The translations under genes and the position numbers were made by a program. From Actinopolymorpha pittospori (GTDB lineage: Bacteria; Actinomycetota; Actinomycetes; Propionibacteriales; Actinopolymorphaceae), in the NCBI RefSeq assembly GCF_014873875.1, contig NZ_JADBEM010000001.1:8060001-8124000 (forward strand): 64,000 nt of DNA, read 5' to 3'. Positions 35,661 to 42,368 of the stretch are shown here, piece after piece. The notes below the pieces were generated by a model. That model worked only from the letters and a program-made list of their open reading frames with translations. It had not been told where the DNA came from and ran no database searches. Numbering within the stretch: the stretch's first letter is position 1; each line of letters starts with the position of its first letter.

Positions 35661-36134
35661 TCAGCGGGCGTGGACGAGCACAGTGCCGGCCAGCCGGTCG
35701 TGCAGGCCTCGCCCGTCGCCGTCCACGATCAGGACGGGAATCACCAGGAGGATCAGCGCCGCCCGTACCAGGCCGCGGAGCAGGCCCACCGGCTGTCCGT
35801 CCAGCCGGGCCACCACGAGGTGTCGGAGGCGGTGCCCGATGCTCGCCCCGACAAAAGCGGTCATAAGCCAGCTCTCGATCCCGAACACCGCGAGCGGCAG
35901 ATAGTCACGGCCGGTGACCGGCGCCTGCCAGATCGTCGGGTCGCGGACGAGCGCGAACGCCACGAGGTTGGCCAGCAGCCAGTCGATCACCAGGGCGGCG
36001 ATCCGCGGCCCCCAGGTCGCCATCGCCCCGCGCCCGGTCTCGGGCAGGCCGAGCCGGTAGCCGGCGTACCGCTCCCGATCGCCGCTGCCGTCCCGCGCGG
36101 CGCCGGCCTCTCCGCGCTCCTCCTGCTCGGTCAC
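35661..36134 (-). CDS. RDD-family membrane protein
   Basis: 157 residues with a charged N-terminus and about three membrane helices. The family's Arg and Asp signatures sit in GPRIAALVIDWLLA and in the C-terminal DGDGRGLHDRLAGTVL. Function unknown; some RDD proteins are sodium/proton exchangers. The start is GTG. Divergent from glnA, with the gap holding the GlnR box. Confidence 0.85.
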   Translation of the reverse strand: MTEQEERGEAGAARDGSGDRERYAGYRLGLPETGRGAMATWGPRIAALVIDWLLANLVAFALVRDPTIWQAPVTGRDYLPLAVFGIESWLMTAFVGASIGHRLRHLVVARLDGQPVGLLRGLVRAALILLVIPVLIVDGDGRGLHDRLAGTVLVHAR

Positions 36135-36213
36135 CCCATGAGGCTATCCTTCGCGGGACACGCCAGTGCGCGGGTCGGCGTCAACGCCCGAGGCCACCTC
36201 CGTCAGACTGGTC

Positions 36214-36251
36214 GTAACACGGGCGCAACACCGGTGATACGGCAGGGAAAC
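36214..36251 (+). promoter_or_regulatory. GlnR box upstream of glnA
   Basis: Four half-sites at exact 11-bp spacing: GTAAC (36214), GCAAC (36225), GATAC (36236), GAAAC (36247), each separated by 6 nt. This fits the actinobacterial GlnR consensus gTnAc-n6-GaAAc-n6-GtnAC-n6-GAAAc. It ends 44 bp before the glnA ATG and overlaps or abuts the expected promoter. Confidence 0.85.
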
Positions 36252-36295
36252 GGCCAGCTCCTAGCGTCGCCTGCCAAGAGACGGAGGAGGGCCGA

Positions 36296-37720
36296 ATGTT
36301 CCGAAGCGCCGACGAGCTGTTGGCTTTCGTACGTGACGAGGGCGTCGAGTTCATCGACGTTCGCTTCTGCGACCTGCCGGGCGTCATACAGCACTTCAAC
36401 GTGCCAGCCGCCTCGTTCACCGAGGACGACATCGCCAACGGACTGATGTTCGACGGATCCTCGATCCGCGGCTTCCAGGCAATCCACGAGTCGGACATGA
36501 AGCTGGTCCCGGACCCCACGACGGCGTTCGTCGACCCCTTCCGAGAGCGCAAGACGATCGCCCTGAACTTCTCGATCGTCGACCCCTTCACCGACGAGGC
36601 CTACAGCCGCGACCCGCGTAACGTCGCCGCCAAGGCCGAGGCCTACCTCAAGAGCAGCAACATCGCCGACACCGCCTACTTCGGGCCGGAGGCGGAGTTC
36701 TACGTCTTCGACGACGTGCGGTTCGAGACCAAGCAGAACGCCGGCTACTACTTCATCGACTCCATCGAGGGCGCCTGGAACACCGGCGCCGAGCAGGTCG
36801 GCGGCAACAAGGGCTACAAGCCGCGCTACAAGGGCGGCTACTTCCCGGTCTCCCCCAACGACCACTTCGCCGACCTGCGCGACCAGATGGTCGCCCAGCT
36901 GCTCGAGTCCGGCATCCAGGTCGAGCGGTCCCACCACGAGGTGGGCACGGCCGGCCAGGCGGAGATCAACTACAAGTTCGACTCGCTGCTGCACGCGGGC
37001 GACCAGCTGATGCTGTTCAAGTACATCATCAAGAACGTCGCCTGGCAGGCCGGCCACACGGCCACCTTCATGCCGAAGCCGCTCTTCGGCGACAACGGTT
37101 CCGGCATGCACTGCCACCAGAGCCTGTGGAAGGACGGCCAGCCGCTCTTCTACGACGAGCTCGGCTACGGCGGCCTTTCCGACCTCGGCCGGTGGTACAT
37201 CGGTGGTCTGCTCAAGCACGCACCAAGCCTGCTGGCGTTCACCAACCCGACGGTCAACTCCTACCACCGTCTGGTCCCGGGCTACGAGGCTCCGGTCAAC
37301 CTCGTCTACAGCCAGCGCAACCGTTCGGCCGCGGTGCGGATCCCGGTCACCGGGACGAGCCCCAAGGCCAAGCGGATCGAGTTCCGGGTGCCGGACCCGT
37401 CCTGTAACCCCTACCTCGCGTTCGCCGCGATGCTGATGGCCGGCGTCGACGGCATCCGCAACAAGATCGAGCCGCCGGAGCCGATCGACAAGGACCTCTA
37501 CGAGCTTCCGCCCGACGAGCACGCCGCCGTCAACCAGGTGCCGGGCTCGCTCCCGGCGGTGCTCGACCGGCTCGAGGTCGACCATGACTACCTCCTCGAA
37601 GGTGGCGTGTTCACCCCCGACCTGATCGAGACCTGGATCGACTGGAAGCGCACCAACGAGATCGACCCCGTGCGTCTGCGTCCGCACCCGCACGAGTTCG
37701 AGCTCTACTTCGACATCTGA
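36296..37720 (+). CDS. glnA: Glutamine synthetase type I
   Basis: Condenses glutamate and ammonia to glutamine with ATP. 474 residues, with the signature blocks DGSSIRGFQ, the metal-binding AEFYVFD, GQAEINYKFD, NGSGMHCHQS and NRSAAVRIP. The adenylylation-site Tyr lies in KDLYELPPDE, so it is a target for GlnE encoded at 53.5-56.5 kb. GGAGGAGG precedes the ATG. It is regulated by the upstream GlnR box. The last codons (LYFDI and stop) form the left attachment repeat of the integrated element. Confidence 0.97.
   Translation: MFRSADELLAFVRDEGVEFIDVRFCDLPGVIQHFNVPAASFTEDDIANGLMFDGSSIRGFQAIHESDMKLVPDPTTAFVDPFRERKTIALNFSIVDPFTDEAYSRDPRNVAAKAEAYLKSSNIADTAYFGPEAEFYVFDDVRFETKQNAGYYFIDSIEGAWNTGAEQVGGNKGYKPRYKGGYFPVSPNDHFADLRDQMVAQLLESGIQVERSHHEVGTAGQAEINYKFDSLLHAGDQLMLFKYIIKNVAWQAGHTATFMPKPLFGDNGSGMHCHQSLWKDGQPLFYDELGYGGLSDLGRWYIGGLLKHAPSLLAFTNPTVNSYHRLVPGYEAPVNLVYSQRNRSAAVRIPVTGTSPKAKRIEFRVPDPSCNPYLAFAAMLMAGVDGIRNKIEPPEPIDKDLYELPPDEHAAVNQVPGSLPAVLDRLEVDHDYLLEGGVFTPDLIETWIDWKRTNEIDPVRLRPHPHEFELYFDI
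37702..37718 (+). repeat. attL core of the integrated AICE (3' end of glnA)
   Basis: The 17-bp sequence GCTCTACTTCGACATCT is shared exactly with 47101-47117. It encodes the C-terminal LYFDI of glnA. Bases after it (TGATCC here, AGGTCG at the right end) differ, which defines the crossover core. Confidence 0.85.
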
Positions 37721-38213
37721 TCCACGCGGGTCCCTGACCTGCATCAGCCCGACGAAAACGGCGGCTGGCCTGCGGAAACGCCTCTCGGCGTCTCTCACGG
37801 TCTGCCGCCGTTTTCCATGATCATGTGTACCGGATGTGTACCGACGCCCTCAGGGACTAACAGCTTGGGAAACGTAGGGATCACGCCGCCTAGGCTGGCC
37901 GGTGGCGTGGATCAGTGGCCTGGAGTGACCAGGATGAGCCCTCTCTGGCCCGCGCTAATGGCACGTGGATGGCACGCGCCGACCCTCTTATCCGTAGGAA
38001 CGGGCACCGTGATCACGAGCTGCTCGTCCGCGCCGTGGAGGTCGTCGGCCTGGTGCTCATCGTCGCCCGGTGTTGCAGCTCGTTGGGGTCAGGCTGGGGT
38101 CAGTGGGAGTTACGCATACAAGTGGGGATTCTCGCGCGCAGGCGGGCCGCTGACGCCGATCCGTAGCATGGGATGGCCCGGTCCCCCCGCACGCGCTAAC
38201 CCGTTCGACGCCC
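37719..38213. promoter_or_regulatory. Element left end: hairpin and paired 11-bp-spaced repeats
   Basis: This 495-bp gene-free stretch begins the element. It holds a long stem (GAAAACGGCGG at 37754-37764 with its complement at 37805-37815), then two paired direct repeats at helical 11-bp spacing: ATGTGTACCG at 37823 and 37834, and ATGGCACG at 37958 and 37969. Such repeats near an att core fit arm-type integrase or Xis sites. Weak open frames here have no family features, so I read it as non-coding. Confidence 0.5.
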
Positions 38214-39239
38214 ATGGTTACGACGAGGATGATTCGGCGGATGACTACGAAGCGCACAGTCGCCGAGCGTGACCACTTGGCGGATATCGCCCGTGCGGCC
38301 TTTGGACCTCAGCGCCGCGTGGCCGACGTGAAGCGAGTGGAGGGCGGCACCAAGAAGGGTGTGTACCGCCTCACCTTCGACGACGCGTCCACCGCGATCG
38401 TTTACAGCTGGGACCCAGCCGAGAACTACTGGCCATCCGGACCCGCCGACAAGCTGGATGACCATACGGATCCGTTCTCCCACGCCTCAGGCTTCGACCT
38501 CTTCGAGGCCGCCCATGCACGCCTGAGCGCTCTCGGGATCCGAACGCCCCACATCTACCTGGCAGACCAGAGCAAGGACACGTTCCCGGCCGAGGTCGCG
38601 GTGGTCGAGGACGTAGCGGGTGGCACCCTGGCCATGCTGCTTGATGAAGACCCGCGGGCAGCCACGATGGTGCTGGCGCAGCTTTCGGATGCCCTCGAGA
38701 AGATGCATCTGCACGAGGCATCCAGGTTCGGCAAGGTCGCCTTAATCGACAGCGGCGGCACCTCGCGCGGGAGCTCGTGTGAGCAGATCGTGCTGGAGGC
38801 CGCGCTCGCTGATCTCGCTGACGCCGCTCCGCGCGATCCGCGTGTCGCCCATGCCCGCGACCGGTTGGCTAACGCTCTCCACGAGCTGGCCGCCGCAGTG
38901 CAACCGCGCTCGCACTACCGCCTCATTCACGGCGAGCTCGGACCCGAGCACGTGCTGGTCGACCACCAGGGTCATCCCGTCATCATCGACATCGAGGGCC
39001 TCATGTACTTCGACGTCGAGTGGGAGCACGTGTTCCTACGGCACCGCTACAACGACCAGTACCCGCTGCTAGGCAGAAATGATCTCGACGAGCGGCGACT
39101 GAGGCTCTATCAGTTCGCGATGCACATCTCGCTCGTGGCGAAGCCGCTGTCCATCCTTGACAGCGACTTCCCTCACCGTGAGGGAATGATTGGCATCGCT
39201 GAGTCCAACCTCGAGAGGGCCCTCAGCCTTGTGAACTAG
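38214..39239 (+). CDS. Aminoglycoside-phosphotransferase-fold protein (element cargo)
   Basis: 341 residues. The kinase-like APH fold is indicated by HGELGPEHVLVD followed by VIIDIEG near the end, corresponding to the Brenner motif HGDxxxxN and the metal-binding IDxxx. The catalytic Asp is replaced by Glu and the Asn by His, so chemistry may be altered or absent. Start candidates are ATGs at 38214, 38229 and 38241; the last gives MTTKRTVAERDH. Codon use is less GC-biased than in host genes. It is the only apparent cargo gene of the element. Drug resistance should not be assumed. Confidence 0.7.
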   Translation: MVTTRMIRRMTTKRTVAERDHLADIARAAFGPQRRVADVKRVEGGTKKGVYRLTFDDASTAIVYSWDPAENYWPSGPADKLDDHTDPFSHASGFDLFEAAHARLSALGIRTPHIYLADQSKDTFPAEVAVVEDVAGGTLAMLLDEDPRAATMVLAQLSDALEKMHLHEASRFGKVALIDSGGTSRGSSCEQIVLEAALADLADAAPRDPRVAHARDRLANALHELAAAVQPRSHYRLIHGELGPEHVLVDHQGHPVIIDIEGLMYFDVEWEHVFLRHRYNDQYPLLGRNDLDERRLRLYQFAMHISLVAKPLSILDSDFPHREGMIGIAESNLERALSLVN

Positions 39240-39721
39240 GTTCCCTTCAAAGGGAGCGCCAGCTGCAAATCCACGCCCATATCTCCCGCTGAGGGTTCTT
39301 CTCCCGTCAGTCGGACAGCTTGTCCGCACCCGGGTTCTGCGCAGGGTCGCCAGGCTCGCTCGTCGACCGCTTGCGGCTTGGCCTGGCGACCCTGTGCAGG
39401 TTCCGGGTACGCCGCCTGCGGTGGCCGACCGGCGGGAGAAGAACCCGGCGCTCCACTCCCCGAGGAGGACCGGGGGTCAGGGGGCAGCGCCCCTGGAAAG
39501 ACCTCAGCTTGAGATGACCTCAAGCAGCCATGCGAACCGTCAGTGGCCGCGCCGGCCCGTCCGAGGACGGCCGCCAGGCCGCCCGCAGGACGAGGACGGG
39601 GCGGTGCGCGCCGCTTGCGGCGCGCCTTGACTTCCAAGAGGTCAACACAGCAACGCAGAGGTCGGCCGCGCGTCGAGTGCCACCTGATGCGCGACACTCG
39701 CGCGCCAGAGATGATCCCGAG
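39240..39721. other. Non-coding stretch with a 154-bp imperfect inverted repeat
   Basis: 480 bp without a credible gene. Nested arms pair: GGGTTCTTCTCCCG (39293-39306) with its exact complement (39433-39446), and CAGGGTCGCCAGGC (39342-39355) with its complement (39381-39394). A partly matching segment (ACCCGG, CTGC) extends the inner arm outward. It could be an oriT/clt locus, a single-strand replication origin, or a structured RNA; I cannot tell which. Confidence 0.6.
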
Positions 39722-40156
39722 CTAGGGCTTGACGTGCTCTCCGTCGTGGGTGCGAATAGCGGGTCGCGGTTCGTCTGTTGGGAGAGCATCAAGGAGGCGA
39801 ACCGCGTAGGCCTCACTCATGCGGTTCCGGACCTCGTCAGGGGTGAGCCAGGCGACGCGATCGGTCTCAGAGCTCGTGTGTTCAGATCCACCGACGAGGT
39901 AGCAGCGGAAGACGAGGGCGACGATCCCGCGGTTCATGTTCTTGTAGACCCCGGTCAGGGCATCAGGCTCGACAACCAGCCCAGTCTCTTCGTTCACTTC
40001 CCGGCGTAGGCCGTCGTGGATAGTCTCGCCTAGCTCTATGACACCGCCTGGTGGCTCCCAGTGGCTGTTGTCACGGCGCCGGATCGCCAGGATCCGCCCG
40101 TCGTCATCGATGACGGCCGCAGCGACGCTGACCGAGTGGAGCGGGGCTGGGGACAT
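39722..40156 (-). CDS. NUDIX hydrolase (element gene)
   Basis: 144 residues with a complete NUDIX box (GGVIELGETIHDGLRREV followed by NEETGL). It hydrolyses a nucleoside diphosphate linked to another group; the substrate is unknown. NUDIX genes next to a GntR regulator recur in actinomycete integrative elements, where their role is unclear. Divergent from the GntR gene across a 66-bp gap with a palindrome. Confidence 0.88.
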   Translation of the reverse strand: MSPAPLHSVSVAAAVIDDDGRILAIRRRDNSHWEPPGGVIELGETIHDGLRREVNEETGLVVEPDALTGVYKNMNRGIVALVFRCYLVGGSEHTSSETDRVAWLTPDEVRNRMSEAYAVRLLDALPTDEPRPAIRTHDGEHVKP

Positions 40157-40181
40157 GGGAACTCCTCGGGGCTACAGTGAC

Positions 40182-40210
40182 CCTGAGTGTACGAACTCAG
40201 GTAGAGGAGT
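40182..40210. promoter_or_regulatory. Divergent operator between NUDIX and GntR genes
   Basis: Inverted repeat CCTGAGT (40182-40188), 6-nt spacer, ACTCAGG (40195-40201), directly followed by GTAGAGGAGT (40201-40210). That 10-mer recurs before the Pra-like gene. Likely GntR-binding region. Confidence 0.55.
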
Positions 40211-40222
40211 GCAGGAGGCGGC

Positions 40223-40999
40223 ATGGTCGAGGGCGGGGTGGATACGGCCAGTGACCGGCCTGTGTACAAACAGATCGCCGACCTGCTGCGATCCGCGATC
40301 GAGCGTGGAGACCTGGGTCCCGGCGAACGCCTGCCGAGCGAGACCGAGTTGATGAAGCGGTACGGCGTGGCGCAGGGCACGGTGCGCCAGGCGGTTGGCC
40401 TGCTCCGTAGCGAGGGCGTGGTCGTCGCGGAGCACGGCCGTGGAGTGTTCGTGCGTGCGCGTCCTCGGTTGCGTCGTCTAGCGCATGACCGGTTCGCACG
40501 CCGGCACCGCGAGGCCGGTAAGTCCGCTTACGATGCCGAGGCCGAGGCGGAGAAGGTAACCGCCTTGGTCGATTCGATCCGGGTCTACCCCGACAAGGCG
40601 AAGGACGAGATCGCGAGGCGTCTTGGCCTGCGTAAGGGCGCCAAGGTGCTCGTTCGTAGCCGGCGATACCTCAGCGATGGCCAACCCACCGAGACTGCGA
40701 CCTCCTACATTCCCTGGGATCTGGCCAAGGGCACGCCCATGGTGGAGACCAACCCCGGACCGGGAGGCATCTATGCCCGGATCGAGGAGAGCGGCCACAG
40801 ACTCGGCCGCTTCGCCGAAGAGGTCACTGCGAGGATGCCTACGCCGGACGAGGTGACGGCGCTTCGTCTTGCACCTGGATCGCCAGTGATCGGGCTCGTC
40901 CGCACCGCGTACGACGTGGACGACCTGGCGGTGGAGGTGTGCGACACCGTGATGTCGGCCGAGCTGTACGTCCTGAGTTACGAGCTGCCCGCGACCTGA
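40223..40999 (+). CDS. GntR/HutC-family regulator (KorSA-like)
   Basis: 258 residues: N-terminal winged helix (PVYKQIADLLRSAIERG, then LPSETELMKRYGVAQGTVRQA) and a C-terminal UTRA ligand domain. Within AICEs, a regulator of this type (KorSA in pSAM2) represses its own gene and the activator gene pra, keeping the element quiescent. Its position just before the Pra-like gene, and a shared operator 10-mer at both promoters, support that role here. Confidence 0.87.
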   Translation: MVEGGVDTASDRPVYKQIADLLRSAIERGDLGPGERLPSETELMKRYGVAQGTVRQAVGLLRSEGVVVAEHGRGVFVRARPRLRRLAHDRFARRHREAGKSAYDAEAEAEKVTALVDSIRVYPDKAKDEIARRLGLRKGAKVLVRSRRYLSDGQPTETATSYIPWDLAKGTPMVETNPGPGGIYARIEESGHRLGRFAEEVTARMPTPDEVTALRLAPGSPVIGLVRTAYDVDDLAVEVCDTVMSAELYVLSYELPAT

Positions 41000-41068
41000 T
41001 CACCTGGTCGACTCCCAGGTGTGCGCCCTTTGCTCGCGGCGCGCCGCGAATCGCCGTTGCGTCCCACT

Positions 41069-41109
41069 CCTGTAGAGGAGTCATCATTTTGTGCATACTC
41101 CTCTACAGG
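41069..41109. promoter_or_regulatory. Palindromic operator before the Pra-like gene
   Basis: A perfect 13-bp inverted repeat CCTGTAGAGGAGT (41069-41081) / ACTCCTCTACAGG (41097-41109) around a 15-bp AT-richer spacer, 31 bp before the start of the next gene. Each arm contains GTAGAGGAGT, also found before the GntR gene. Confidence 0.75.
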
Positions 41110-41139
41110 ACTACAGGACCAACGTGAGGAGTAGCCGAC

Positions 41140-41616
41140 ATGGCTATGGAGACGCGGTTTTCGGTGCCGATGGAGGAGGCGTTCCCGCACGGGGTGTACG
41201 CGTTCGCCTCGACTGAGGTGAAGGTGGCGCGGGACTTTGAGAAGTCGACGCGGGAGAACACGGTGCAGATGATCGACCGGGACACCGAGTTGCCGGTGTG
41301 GACCTTCGACGTGTTGGACGCGGACCCGAACGCGGAGGGGAAGAACGCGGCGATCACGGTGCGGATCCTGTCCAAGCTTCAGCCGACGTTGCCGGATGCT
41401 CCGGCGGGGTTCCCGTTCCGGCCGGTGGAGTTCGAAGGGCTGACCGGCACCCCGTATGTCGACAGCCAGCGCTGCACCGGTAACGGCCCGGGTCCGCACC
41501 GGTGTCGGTCGCGGCTCGCGTGGTCCTGGCGTGCGTCGGGGATCGTGGCGCCGCAGCCCAAGAGCGCGGCGCGTGGCCCAGCCTCGAAGGCCGCCAAGGA
41601 CGAGGCGGCCGCCTGA
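41140..41616 (+). CDS. pra: Pra-like replication/integration/excision activator
   Basis: 158 residues with the blocks FPHGVYAF, TRENTVQMIDRDTELPVW, VLDADPNAEGKN and PFRPVEFEGLTGTPYVD, which I recognise from the pSAM2-type activator family. In pSAM2, Pra turns on rep, xis and int. The C-terminal ~40 residues are Ala/Lys-rich. GAGGAG precedes the ATG. The palindromic operator lies directly upstream, so the GntR protein is its likely repressor. Confidence 0.8.
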   Translation: MAMETRFSVPMEEAFPHGVYAFASTEVKVARDFEKSTRENTVQMIDRDTELPVWTFDVLDADPNAEGKNAAITVRILSKLQPTLPDAPAGFPFRPVEFEGLTGTPYVDSQRCTGNGPGPHRCRSRLAWSWRASGIVAPQPKSAARGPASKAAKDEAAA

Positions 41617-41619
41617 TGA

Positions 41620-41672
41620 GCCGGCGCAGGAGCAGCACCCCCGGCCCATCCCCCCGGCTGCTCCCGCGCCTT
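41620..41672 (+). terminator. Hairpin after the Pra-like gene
   Basis: GGCGCAGGAGCAGC (41620-41633) pairs with GCTGCTCCCGCGCC (41659-41672) with one mismatch. It begins right after the pra stop and resembles the hairpin at 41944-41986. Confidence 0.55.
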
Positions 41673-41708
41673 CCCACCCCGACCGGCGTCGTGGAGGAGG
41701 ACTGACCT

Positions 41709-41933
41709 GTGGCGATTCGTGAGCGGGCCGCGCATCCGGGTGAGGTGTGCACCTGCGGGCGCCCGGCGCTGGTCGTGCACACCGGCACCAAGTGGGGTCC
41801 GATCGGCTGGTGCGGACTCAACGACGGCGGCAACCTGTCCGGCCCCTGCCCGTTCTGCGGCGGCCCCCGGCACGACCTGGGCCGCTGCCCCCACTACGAA
41901 CTACGCCCCGACTGGGCGCAACCACCCAAGTAA
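41709..41933 (+). CDS. Small zinc-ribbon-like protein, 74 aa (element gene)
   Basis: GTG start. It has two CxC/CxxC-type knuckles: CTCGRP near the N-terminus and CPFCGGPRHDLGRCPHYE near the C-terminus. Likely a structural zinc-binding protein; similar small genes sit between pra and tra in related elements, without known function. Confidence 0.6.
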   Translation: MAIRERAAHPGEVCTCGRPALVVHTGTKWGPIGWCGLNDGGNLSGPCPFCGGPRHDLGRCPHYELRPDWAQPPK

Positions 41934-41943
41934 CCGATGAGCC

Positions 41944-41986
41944 GGCGCGGGAGCGGCGCAGGCTGGACACCCGCCGCTCCCGCGCC
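41944..41986 (+). terminator. Hairpin after the 74-aa gene
   Basis: A perfect 15-bp stem GGCGCGGGAGCGGCG (41944-41958) / CGCCGCTCCCGCGCC (41972-41986), 13-nt loop, starting 11 bp after the stop. It is a near copy of the structure at 41620-41672, including the flanking ATGAGCCGGCGC. Confidence 0.65.
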
Positions 41987-42020
41987 TTCCAACCCGACCC
42001 CTGGAACGGAGTGGAGTGGT

Positions 42021-42368
42021 ATGGGCGAGCGTAACGTCCCCGGACAGCTGGGGCTGTTCCATCTGACCAAGCACGACTCGGGCGCCGCTGGCGTGGCGCA
42101 CTGGATGTATCCGTGCGGGCTGTGCAACGGCGCGGACGTGGCCGAGGCGGGCGGGCTGTGTTCGTCGTGTGCGCCGGTTCCGGTGCGGAAGGCGACCCGC
42201 CGCCGCACCACCGCAACCACCAAGGCGGCCTCGAAGACCACGGCCAGGACGACGAGGACAAAGGCGGCGGCGAAGACGTCGGCGCGGCCGGTGCATAAGG
42301 GCACGCCTCGGAAGGTGTCGCCGGCGCAGGTGAAGACGGCGATGCGGGCGATGCGGTGGTGTGCCTGA
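42021..42368 (+). CDS. Small zinc-finger, Lys/Arg/Ala-tailed protein, 115 aa (element gene)
   Basis: The N-terminal half has CGLCNGADVAEAGGLCSSC, a four-cysteine zinc-type motif. The C-terminal half is a basic Thr/Ala/Lys repeat like a histone H1 tail, suggesting nucleic-acid binding. The TGA overlaps the ATG of the next gene (TGATG), so it is coupled to tra. I do not know a named family for it. Confidence 0.6.
   Translation: MGERNVPGQLGLFHLTKHDSGAAGVAHWMYPCGLCNGADVAEAGGLCSSCAPVPVRKATRRRTTATTKAASKTTARTTRTKAAAKTSARPVHKGTPRKVSPAQVKTAMRAMRWCA

Noticed and set aside
37690..37760. tRNA gene as integration site at attL
   Set aside because: No cloverleaf or CCA-type end found; the core is the glnA coding end.
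36203..37798. 531-residue open frame opposite glnA
   Set aside because: Shadow of glnA; no homology features.
37817..38272. 151-residue open frame at the element left end
   Set aside because: No ribosome site, no family block, mixed codon use; overlaps likely integrase arm sites.
38214..39239. Calling the element cargo an antibiotic-resistance gene
   Set aside because: The Brenner motif is altered and no known resistance subfamily is recognised.
39236..39697. 153-residue minus-strand frame between the phosphotransferase and NUDIX genes
   Set aside because: It lies across the large inverted repeat and has Arg/Pro/Gly-rich, non-family sequence.
41616..41705. Small open frame starting MSRRRSSTPG
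   Set aside because: It overlaps a hairpin and shares its start with a second hairpin copy at 41937; better read as terminators.
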